Origin: JBCCRV01 sp047619315
GTDB lineage: Bacteria > Myxococcota_A > Polyangia > Polyangiales > Houyiibacteriaceae
DNA length: 5,386 nucleotides
Reading direction: 5' to 3'
Assembly (NCBI GenBank): GCA_047619315.1
Contig: JBLHKB010000491.1
Coordinates: 1 to 5,386, forward strand
Shown here: piece after piece, positions 1-5,386 of the stretch
How positions within the stretch are numbered: position 1 is the stretch's first letter
Layout: each line of letters starts with the position of its first letter
Program-made: the position numbers and the translations under genes
The notes under the pieces: generated by a model
Told to the model about the DNA's origin: nothing
Databases searched by the model: none
The model's input: only the letters and a program-made list of their open reading frames with translations

Positions 1-2195
1 ACGTCCACAGCCAAGCTGAGCGCTGAGCCTGTAACGGTGAAGGTCAGGATCGATTGATTGGACGCCGACAAACCGTCCTCGCTTTCGAAGAGGATCGTAA
101 ACGCCACGCTTGGACTGATAAAAGGACGCCCAATCCGAGCGATGCGGCTGCGATACGTGGATGCATCACCTTCGACCACGGGTTGACCGACAGTGTCGAC
201 GCGGCATCCCGCAGGAGTGTCGATGATGCGATGCTCCGCGCCCGTGTCGCGTCCATTGACGAGGTACCCGTCGCGAACCTCAACGTTGTAGCGGAACAGG
301 GTGCCTTCGTAGCAACGGAACACGCGGCTGTAGTCGACGTCACCACGGGCGCCGTCACGAACTCCGAAACCCTCCACAGAGTCCGCAGCAAGTTCCAACC
401 CATCCTGAGTGGCGGAGACGATGCGAAAGCGAATTGAGTCAAAATCGCGGCCATCTTCGGGATCCACGTAGCGCTCACATTCAGGGTCCGCTTCGATACG
501 GCTCGCAGCCGGGGGACTCGTGATGACGAGCGCGTCGCCTTGGTAGCCGGCCTCCGGGTCCAAATCATCAACGAGGCCGGAGGCTGCGACGTCATCGCCG
601 CCGATCGCACCTCGACGACAGAACGCTCCGTCGCTCGCGCTCACCGAGAACGCAGTGCCCTCAAAGCGCCCGCGGCCTCCGCTCAAGAAATCATCCTGAA
701 ACGTCGCCGTCCAAAGGTCCGAGCGAGCCGTATAGGGGTCCGCCGAAGCGCAGATATTGAAGCCCATGTCATCCATGAACTCAGGGCACTCGAGATCCCC
801 AAGTCTTAGGGCGCCTGGGGTTGCGCCGGAGGCGTCGAGCTGTCCTGGACTACCATCCAACGTGAGCGTGGGGGTCCCCGCCAGTGTCCGCTCGTCCGTT
901 AGTCGAGAGCCGATTCGTGGGCGATGCCGTTCGACGAACGTTCTCTCCACTTCACAGGTTTCGATGGCGACACGACAAGGTGCGTCTAGGTCGAGGACGT
1001 CCACGATGGTCATACCGCCGTTTGTCTGCCCAACAGCGAGGAAGACTCCTCGGAGCTGAGTCGGTGACTGTGTACCGTCGCTCTCCGTACAGCCGACTCC
1101 CGGATAGCCCGGTGTCAGAACCCCGAGCGAGCGTGCGTCCGCGCTCAACTCGATTCGGTCGCTGCGACCGGAGCCTGTGCTTACGGGGATCAAACCACCG
1201 AACGTGGCCGAACCTTCGGTGTAATCCATCACCAAGACCGATTGGTCTGTGGCGTCGATGGCGTAGAGATAGCGGGCGCTTTCCGTCGTAGCGTTCGCGT
1301 CGATGGGAACCAAAGGAGTCACAGCAATTCGACGAACCGGCACGCCCGTCGGAAGAGGATCCAAGGCCGTGAGGGCGCCGTCTGTGCCGATCGCGAATCG
1401 ATGTATCAGGGGAAGTGCTGCGTCGGCCACGAGCAGCTCACCGTCGACGACCAAAAGCGACACAGGCTCAGCTTGGGTACCGAGGGAAACCGGTTCTCGC
1501 AGCTCCGCACTTGGCCGGCGCGTGGCTTCGCACGTCACGCCGTAGTCGGTCGGTGGAGCGAGGAGTGTCTCGGGCAAGAGCGCCACCGACAAATCCACCA
1601 GGTCCGCCTCCACGGGCTGCTCGAGTGCACCGCTGGGAAGAACCGTGATCGGAAGCACGGCGCCTATCCGCGGCAGCGCGACGAAGAGTACATCCCCCGC
1701 CGCTGAACTGACCATGGCGGCTGGGCCGTCCGGCAGCGCGATGGCGCCTTCGACGACGCCTGACATCGGCTCCGCATCTGGGCGGAACCGCGCAGTGTCC
1801 ATCCACTGGACAGTTCTCGAACCGAAGTTGGAGACGTAGGCGACGTTCGGAGCGTCTGGCGGAACGATGAGCGCACTTGGCACTTCACCAACGCGAACGA
1901 AGGTGTAGCCCGGAACGCGTACATCGGAGTCCAAGGTTCGATGCAGGCGAAGATCGATGGCGCCGACCTCTCCGCTCGCTGTCTGTGTCACCAGCGCAGT
2001 CATCGAAAAACGTGGATCCGGTACAGCGCCCGGACTCGACGGTCCACACGCAGCCAGTGGCACGTAGCCCTGAGTCATCGTGTCGAAGCAAACGAAGGCC
2101 ACATCACCCGGCCGCTCAAAGGTCGCAGGGTTGACCAATGTTGGGTCCTGCGTGCAGGCACCGAGGAACAACCCGAGGAATACTAAACGCCGCAT
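1..2195 (-). CDS. Large beta-propeller-like lipoprotein, 3'-truncated by window edge
   Basis: I translated this frame by hand: 731 codons without a stop from ATG at 2195 to the left edge, so the C-terminus lies outside the window. The N-terminus (MRRLVFLGLFLGAC) is a short lipoprotein signal peptide with lipobox L-G-A-C; Cys14 would be the lipidated residue, and Thr at +2 does not suggest inner-membrane retention under the E. coli rule. Residues about 25-410 have repeated short beta-strand motifs of the propeller type, such as VAYVSNFGSRTVQWMD (119-133), ELLVADAALPLIHRF (253-267) and RYLYAIDATDQSVLVMD (308-324). Residues about 470-731 look different: a beta-rich, acidic region with scattered Cys (470, 482, 526, 573, 628, 664) that I cannot assign to a family. 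The start is supported by a good Shine-Dalgarno sequence (AGGAG, 8-base spacer) and the signal peptide. The start overlaps the upstream lipoprotein's stop by one base. Lipoprotein and propeller-like fold are well supported; ligand and function are unknown. Confidence 0.92.
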   Translation of the reverse strand, partial: MRRLVFLGLFLGACTQDPTLVNPATFERPGDVAFVCFDTMTQGYVPLAACGPSSPGAVPDPRFSMTALVTQTASGEVGAIDLRLHRTLDSDVRVPGYTFVRVGEVPSALIVPPDAPNVAYVSNFGSRTVQWMDTARFRPDAEPMSGVVEGAIALPDGPAAMVSSAAGDVLFVALPRIGAVLPITVLPSGALEQPVEADLVDLSVALLPETLLAPPTDYGVTCEATRRPSAELREPVSLGTQAEPVSLLVVDGELLVADAALPLIHRFAIGTDGALTALDPLPTGVPVRRIAVTPLVPIDANATTESARYLYAIDATDQSVLVMDYTEGSATFGGLIPVSTGSGRSDRIELSADARSLGVLTPGYPGVGCTESDGTQSPTQLRGVFLAVGQTNGGMTIVDVLDLDAPCRVAIETCEVERTFVERHRPRIGSRLTDERTLAGTPTLTLDGSPGQLDASGATPGALRLGDLECPEFMDDMGFNICASADPYTARSDLWTATFQDDFLSGGRGRFEGTAFSVSASDGAFCRRGAIGGDDVAASGLVDDLDPEAGYQGDALVITSPPAASRIEADPECERYVDPEDGRDFDSIRFRIVSATQDGLELAADSVEGFGVRDGARGDVDYSRVFRCYEGTLFRYNVEVRDGYLVNGRDTGAEHRIIDTPAGCRVDTVGQPVVEGDASTYRSRIARIGRPFISPSVAFTILFESEDGLSASNQSILTFTVTGSALSLAVD

Positions 2196-3619
2196 TAAAT
2201 CAGCTCCTGACGAGTGAGCGGGCGCCCGATAAAGCCAAGCTGCTGCGGGGAACACTCTCTCGAGACCGAAGCACCAAAGCTCGTGTCGTCGAGGCATTCA
2301 AACATGGGAGCGAGGTCCAACACACGGATGGCCGACGCCTGAAAATCGAGGACATAGACATAGTCATTCGTGCCGTCGGAGAACGTCGTCAACTCAAACG
2401 CGCCACCCATGCCGCGAACGATTCCGACGAGACGAGCCTGGTCTACATCGAGGACGTATACGTCGCGCGAGTCAAAGCAGCTGACAAAAGCCAGCGTCCG
2501 GCCAGCGCTTGGGAAGTGCCGCACGTCGAGCCGCGTCGGCCCCACGCCCACCTCCATGATGTCTCGGATGGACAGAGAGTCGTAGCTCTCATCCACTTCA
2601 ACGCTCAGTAGAGCGCGAGGTCGACGCGAGAGAATGTAGGCGCGGCGAACTTCTGGACGGGGGTCAAAACGAATGGCGCGGGTGTCGCCGATGCCCTCGC
2701 CGCCGGTGTCTACTCCGAGGAGATTCAGCTGACCCGCGTTGTAGAGGTAGCTTCGGTCGATAGCCCGCGTGTCATCGTCGATAGCGACCCCGACGCGGGA
2801 CACAACTCGCTGGGTGGCGTTGGGAAGCCACGCTGTCTGCGTCACAGGGTCAACCGCGACACTGACCAGCTCGTTTGGAAAACCCTCAAGCGTGTGGACT
2901 AGGTAAGGAGCGCCAATGCCGCCCGTTCCGCCCTCAAGAAAGAGACTGACACGTCCTCCGCGGTGGGCGGTGATGACGTAGTTTCCAGCTAGGCCCATGC
3001 CCAAATCCGTGGCGGGTCCAACAGCGAGTCCCACAGGGTCGGCTGGCAACGCAATGTTGCGTGTCGAGGCTGCATCGTCATTGCCGCGACGAAACTCGTC
3101 GCTGCACGTGTGTCGGCTGCCGACAAGGTCGCAAGAGTTGCCAACGCCACCACAGGAGAAGCATCCGTTCGCGTCCACGTCGACGAAGCTCAGGTTCGCG
3201 TCGCTGCGAACGGGCATGTACACCCGGGCTCCATCGCCGCTTGGCAGGACCGCCATCCCAGTGGCGTAGCTGCCCAAAAGGACCTCACTGGTCAACAACC
3301 CACTCACCACACGGATATTGAGGTCGGGTGAACCAACGCCGGGTAGCGGGTCCTCCTCGGGCACGATGCCGCAAAGGTCACGCTCTTCCACACTCAGCCC
3401 ACCGCAATGGTCCCGCAGCGCCGTATTCGCGACGGTAAGGTCGTAGCGGTGGAGGGCACCTGCGTTGTAGCGAAGGGTGAAGTTCGAACTGGCAACGAAG
3501 AGCGAGTTGCCCGAAACCGCGACCGCCGATGGAAAGTTAAGCCTTCCGACGGGTGGGTCGGTGCCTTCGTTTGTACAAGCGACGAAGGCGCACATCACCA
3601 ATAAGCCAAAACCGCGCAT
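2195..3619 (-). CDS. Beta-propeller-like lipoprotein with a four-cysteine cluster (474 aa)
   Basis: A complete gene. MRGFGLLVMCAFVAC is a lipoprotein signal peptide; the lipobox is F-V-A-C with Cys15 as the likely lipidated residue. Phe at -3 is unusual, and Cys10 is a poor alternative because Met precedes it. The mature protein has repeated strand motifs expected of a YVTN-like beta-propeller: NSLFVASSNFTLRYN (38-52), GMAVLPSGDGARVYMPV (121-137), DPVGLAVGPATDLG (194-207), DVYVLDVDQARLVGIV (386-401) and DYVYVLDFQASAIRVLDL (419-436). Cys153, 156, 163 and 172 form a compact cluster, and further Cys occur at 72, 83, 381, 442 and 456; disulfides are plausible in the periplasm or at the cell surface. 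There is no CxxCH haem motif. The upstream Shine-Dalgarno is weak (TAGG with 9-base spacer), but the signal peptide supports this ATG. It ends in TAATG, overlapping the next lipoprotein's start. Likely envelope-anchored; ligand and process unknown. Confidence 0.9.
   Translation of the reverse strand: MRGFGLLVMCAFVACTNEGTDPPVGRLNFPSAVAVSGNSLFVASSNFTLRYNAGALHRYDLTVANTALRDHCGGLSVEERDLCGIVPEEDPLPGVGSPDLNIRVVSGLLTSEVLLGSYATGMAVLPSGDGARVYMPVRSDANLSFVDVDANGCFSCGGVGNSCDLVGSRHTCSDEFRRGNDDAASTRNIALPADPVGLAVGPATDLGMGLAGNYVITAHRGGRVSLFLEGGTGGIGAPYLVHTLEGFPNELVSVAVDPVTQTAWLPNATQRVVSRVGVAIDDDTRAIDRSYLYNAGQLNLLGVDTGGEGIGDTRAIRFDPRPEVRRAYILSRRPRALLSVEVDESYDSLSIRDIMEVGVGPTRLDVRHFPSAGRTLAFVSCFDSRDVYVLDVDQARLVGIVRGMGGAFELTTFSDGTNDYVYVLDFQASAIRVLDLAPMFECLDDTSFGASVSRECSPQQLGFIGRPLTRQELI
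2204..2208 (-). promoter_or_regulatory. Shine-Dalgarno sequence of the distal lipoprotein gene, inside the preceding gene
   Basis: On the minus strand AGGAG lies 8 bases before the ATG at 2195. It is within the last codons of the 474-residue lipoprotein gene (the Gln-Glu of its RQELI end). Together with the TAATG stop/start overlap it fixes the start of the distal gene and indicates translational coupling. Confidence 0.8.
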
Positions 3620-3682
3620 GGGCGGGAACCTAGCAGGCGCGGGCCGCTTGCCAAGGGACCCCAGCGAAAGAGTGCAAAGCTG

Positions 3683-3702
3683 CGTTTTCGCTCGCGAAAG
3701 CG
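3683..3702. repeat. Imperfect 9-bp inverted repeat in the intergenic region
   Basis: CGTTTTCGC, two bases, then GCGAAAGCG. The arms pair over 9 positions with one non-Watson-Crick position: G-U if transcribed from the plus strand, A-C if from the minus strand. The minus-strand transcript therefore has 8 proper pairs. The two-base spacer means the innermost pairs would open to make a loop. It could be an RNA hairpin or a dyad for a DNA-binding protein; neither can be decided here. Confidence 0.4.
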
Positions 3703-3728
3703 AGTCATCGACGCAAGCTTTCGATCGA

Positions 3729-3744
3729 CTTTCGCCGCCGAAAG
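3729..3744. repeat. Short perfect inverted repeat just after the kinase stop codon
   Basis: CTTTCG, a 4-base loop, then CGAAAG: a perfect 6-base-pair stem beginning 8 bases past the kinase TGA. It could form a hairpin at the 3' end of the kinase message, acting as a stability element or weak terminator. There is no following T-tract, so termination is only a guess. Confidence 0.45.
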
Positions 3745-3752
3745 GAACGCAC

Positions 3753-5261
3753 TCAGATGGGGTCGTTATCCCACGGGTTCAGCACCTCTGTGGTGCCACG
3801 CATGGTTGGACGCATCATCGTGACCGGTGTCATTACCGGCACCATGGTCACTTCTGGTTCCATCAACGAGACCGTCATTCGAACGCGCATACTCGGTCGA
3901 GACGTGGAACGAGTCGACTGAAGCTCGATCGTCAGGGGACCCGCTGTCAGCGAATTGATGATACGAGTCTCCGTGCCAAAGCCGCTCTTTGAGAGGGTGA
4001 GTTCCGCCGTTTCGCCATCCGCCGGACGATCGATGTCGCACGGCGTATTGCAAATAACGACGCTTCCCATGCGTAGTTCAGCGCCGTCGGGCACCGTTTC
4101 AACGGTAACTCTCGCAACCGGCACCAGAACTGGTTCTTCGATCGGTTCGGGTTCTACAGTGGCCGCGATAGGTTCTTCGATCGGCAGTTCCGGAGGCGTC
4201 AGCACGACGGGCGGTACCTCAGGCTCGCCGGTCAGAACCAGACCCATTCCGATGCCCGCCGCGAGAAGCGCAGCGATCGCAACGACGATGAGTCCGATCT
4301 TGCTCTTCGTGGGAGCCTCGGGCGTATGAAGAGCTACGGCGCGTGTGGTCTCGCGGGCGACGGTACCGACACCGGCCTCAAGACGTTCGAGATCCTCAAG
4401 TAGCTCCGCCATCGACTGGTAGCGTTCGTCGAGCTTCTTGGCCATCGCCTTGAGGATCACTAGCTCAAGCTCAACATGGATAGACCCGTTGAGCTGCCTC
4501 GGTGGCACAGCCTCTTCGTAGAGATGCTTCGTGAGAATCCCCATGAGGTTGTCGGCATCAAAGGGGCACTGGCCTGTGCACATCTCGTAAAGAATGACGC
4601 CAAGCGCGTAGACATCTGTGCGGTGGTCAACGCCACTGCCTGCGCACTGCTCCGGCGACATGTAGTGAGGGGTTCCAAACACCTGACCCGCGCGAGTGAG
4701 CTTGCTTGAGTTGCCGCCAACCTTGGCAATGCCAAAGTCCAAGACCTTCACGAAGTTCGAATCTCCGCCGCGACGAATAAGGTAGATGTTGTCGGGCTTC
4801 AGATCTCTGTGGACGATCCCCGCCTCATGCGCCGCGCCCAGCGCGCGACACAGCTGCTTGGCGATGTGGATGATGATCGGCGACTCGATGTCCTCTTCGC
4901 CCTCGATGGCCCCCGTGAGGTCGATGCCGTCGAGAAACTCCATGACGAAGTACGTCGATTTGTCAGGGAGTATTCCGAAGTCGGAAATGTCGATGATGTG
5001 CTGGTTGCCGATCGCAGACGCGCTCTGAGCTTCCTGGCGAAAGCGCGTAATGATCTCTTCATCACGACTTACGTCGGGACGGAGCACCTTGATGGCGAGA
5101 GGTTTGTTCAGGATGATGTGGCGCGCTTTGTAGACGAGCCCCATTCCACCTTCGCCGAGGACTTTCTCGACCTCGTAGCGGCCATCGATGGTGGCACCAG
5201 TAAGACCGACCTCGTCCCGAATGTCGTCCGGCCCCTCAACGAGCTGTAGTTCAGCACTCAT
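3753..5261 (-). CDS. Membrane-anchored Hanks-type Ser/Thr protein kinase with periplasmic PEGA domain
   Basis: A complete 502-residue kinase predicted to phosphorylate Ser/Thr of cytoplasmic proteins. The catalytic domain (about 29-290) shows the Gly-rich loop GEGGMG (36-41), ATP-anchoring Lys58 in AIK, the alpha-C Glu77, HRDLKPDN (151-158; Asp153 catalytic, Arg152 marks an RD kinase), DFG (175-177), the activation segment with Thr189 and Thr197, SPE (202-204), Asp215 and Arg280. All expected key residues are present, so it should be active and regulated by activation-loop phosphorylation. A single transmembrane helix (about 322-344) is followed by a Pro/Glu-rich spacer (345-380), a PEGA domain (about 384-447, VPDGAEL...CNTPC) and a Met/Thr/Pro-rich tail ending in LNPWDNDPI. 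With the kinase inside, the PEGA domain should lie outside the membrane, a common design in Myxococcota. Start ATG is preceded by GAAGG with a 9-base spacer. Substrates and signal are unknown. The lipoprotein genes follow after 133 bases in the same direction. Confidence 0.97.
   Translation of the reverse strand: MSAELQLVEGPDDIRDEVGLTGATIDGRYEVEKVLGEGGMGLVYKARHIILNKPLAIKVLRPDVSRDEEIITRFRQEAQSASAIGNQHIIDISDFGILPDKSTYFVMEFLDGIDLTGAIEGEEDIESPIIIHIAKQLCRALGAAHEAGIVHRDLKPDNIYLIRRGGDSNFVKVLDFGIAKVGGNSSKLTRAGQVFGTPHYMSPEQCAGSGVDHRTDVYALGVILYEMCTGQCPFDADNLMGILTKHLYEEAVPPRQLNGSIHVELELVILKAMAKKLDERYQSMAELLEDLERLEAGVGTVARETTRAVALHTPEAPTKSKIGLIVVAIAALLAAGIGMGLVLTGEPEVPPVVLTPPELPIEEPIAATVEPEPIEEPVLVPVARVTVETVPDGAELRMGSVVICNTPCDIDRPADGETAELTLSKSGFGTETRIINSLTAGPLTIELQSTRSTSRPSMRVRMTVSLMEPEVTMVPVMTPVTMMRPTMRGTTEVLNPWDNDPI
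4132..4184. repeat. 14-bp direct repeat within the kinase spacer
   Basis: GGTTCTTCGATCGG occurs at 4132-4145 and exactly again at 4171-4184, 39 bases (13 codons) apart. On the coding strand both copies encode P-I-E-E-P in the extended Pro/Glu-rich spacer between transmembrane helix and PEGA domain. This looks like a small internal duplication that lengthened the spacer in frame. Confidence 0.7.
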
Positions 5262-5270
5262 GAGTGCGTG

Positions 5271-5275
5271 CCTTC
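5271..5275 (-). promoter_or_regulatory. Shine-Dalgarno-like sequence of the kinase gene
   Basis: GAAGG on the minus strand lies 9 bases before the kinase ATG, an acceptable spacing, and supports the chosen start. A small dyad (GCCC, 5 bases, GGGC; 5277-5289) sits directly upstream of it and could affect access, but its 4-bp stem is weak. Confidence 0.55.
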
Positions 5276-5332
5276 AGCCCAAATCGGGCATTGATGATAA
5301 GAAATATGCAACATCCCCAAGATACCTCTTCG

Positions 5333-5361
5333 ATTTTCGGCTGACGGGCCGGCAACGTCAA
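5333..5361 (-). promoter_or_regulatory. Candidate sigma70-type promoter of the kinase gene
   Basis: On the minus strand TTGACG (5361-5356, 5 of 6 matches to the -35 consensus) is followed after 17 bases by GAAAAT (5338-5333, 4 of 6 matches to the -10 consensus). Transcription would start near 5326 and leave a leader of about 65 bases. The spacing is ideal but the -10 box is weak, and chance matches are common, so this is tentative. Confidence 0.35.
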
Positions 5362-5386
5362 GGGAACGACACCATCTATCTTCGGA

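Larger units (their letters stand above)
3620..3752. other. Intergenic region between kinase and lipoprotein genes
   Basis: This 133-base gap holds no convincing gene. It contains five copies of the hexamer CGAAAG or its complement within 80 bases (3665-3670, 3695-3700, 3718-3723, 3729-3734, 3739-3744), which build two short hairpins listed separately. I see no T-run next to either hairpin, so a classical intrinsic terminator is not supported. No good promoter for the lipoprotein pair is visible either, so the pair could be read from the kinase promoter or from a promoter that does not match the sigma70 consensus. Confidence 0.6.
5262..5386. other. Non-coding region upstream of the kinase gene
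   Basis: This 125-base stretch up to the window edge shows no gene on either strand. The part from about 5290 to 5338 is more A+T-rich than the surrounding genes, as expected of a promoter and leader. It holds the candidate promoter and the ribosome binding site listed separately. I see no riboswitch or clear operator. Confidence 0.55.

Noticed and set aside
44..610. A 188-codon minus-strand open frame inside the larger lipoprotein gene.
   Set aside because: It is a shifted frame rich in Ser, Arg, Thr and Ala with no family features. The overlapping 731-codon frame with a lipobox and ribosome binding site accounts for the DNA.
1671..1741. An 11-bp direct repeat (CGGCAGCGCGA) exactly 60 bases apart in the larger lipoprotein gene.
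   Set aside because: Both copies encode the same short Ala-Leu-Pro turn in propeller-like sequence. This is most simply explained by protein repeat and codon bias, not by a DNA element.
2138..2611. A 157-codon plus-strand open frame across the junction of the two lipoprotein genes.
   Set aside because: It is antisense to two well-supported lipoprotein genes, has no recognisable domain and no good start signals.
3626..3654. A possible promoter for the lipoprotein pair: TTGGCA, 16 bases, TAGGTT on the minus strand.
   Set aside because: The -10 box matches only 3 of 6 positions and sits so close to the ATG that the transcript would be nearly leaderless.
3766..4053. A second open minus-strand frame over the 3' end of the kinase, suggesting a frameshift.
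   Set aside because: The main frame continues through a good PEGA domain to a tidy end with G/C-rich third positions, while the other frame gives a His/Asp/Asn-rich stretch without motifs.
4809..5249. A 146-codon open frame on the plus strand opposite the kinase catalytic domain.
   Set aside because: It lies exactly antisense to conserved kinase motifs. In G+C-rich genes the frame opposite strong codon bias stays open by chance, and no ribosome binding site or family features were seen.
5305..5325. A sigma54-like promoter (TTGGGG...TTGC) upstream of the kinase.
   Set aside because: The GG and GC elements are separated by 7 bases instead of the required 10.
1..5386. The window length of 5386 bases equals the length of the phage phiX174 genome.
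   Set aside because: The sequence has no resemblance to it: there is a protein kinase and lipoproteins, all genes lie on the minus strand, and base composition differs. The length match is a coincidence.

Overview
The window carries three genes, all on the minus strand and covering almost all of it. The DNA looks G+C-rich by eye (not computed), with G or C preferred in third codon positions. Together with a Hanks-type kinase that has a membrane anchor and a periplasmic PEGA domain, followed by secreted beta-propeller lipoproteins, this suggests a bacterium of the Myxococcota/Bradymonadota (former Deltaproteobacteria) kind. That assignment is an inference from gene style and not from a marker gene.

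Layout in transcription order (right to left): 5262-5386 is a non-coding leader with one plausible sigma70-like promoter. 3753-5261 encodes a complete 502-residue serine/threonine protein kinase with every catalytic motif intact, one transmembrane helix, a Pro/Glu-rich spacer, a PEGA domain and a Met/Thr/Pro-rich tail. 3620-3752 is a 133-base intergenic region rich in CGAAAG/CTTTCG hexamers that form two short hairpins. 2195-3619 encodes a complete 474-residue lipoprotein predicted to be a beta-propeller. Its stop codon overlaps the start codon of the next gene (TAATG, one shared base). That next gene fills 1-2195: a second, larger lipoprotein whose frame stays open for 731 codons and runs off the left edge, so its C-terminus is missing.

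The two lipoproteins are almost certainly co-translated and probably act together outside the inner membrane. The kinase has its catalytic domain in the cytoplasm and its PEGA domain outside, so it could sense the cell envelope. Whether it is functionally tied to the lipoproteins is unproven; they are only adjacent and co-oriented. No RNA genes, mobile elements, CRISPR arrays, origins or attachment sites were seen. Nothing here is clearly a new system. The most interesting parts are the coupled lipoprotein pair and the uncharacterised Cys-containing C-terminal half of the larger one.
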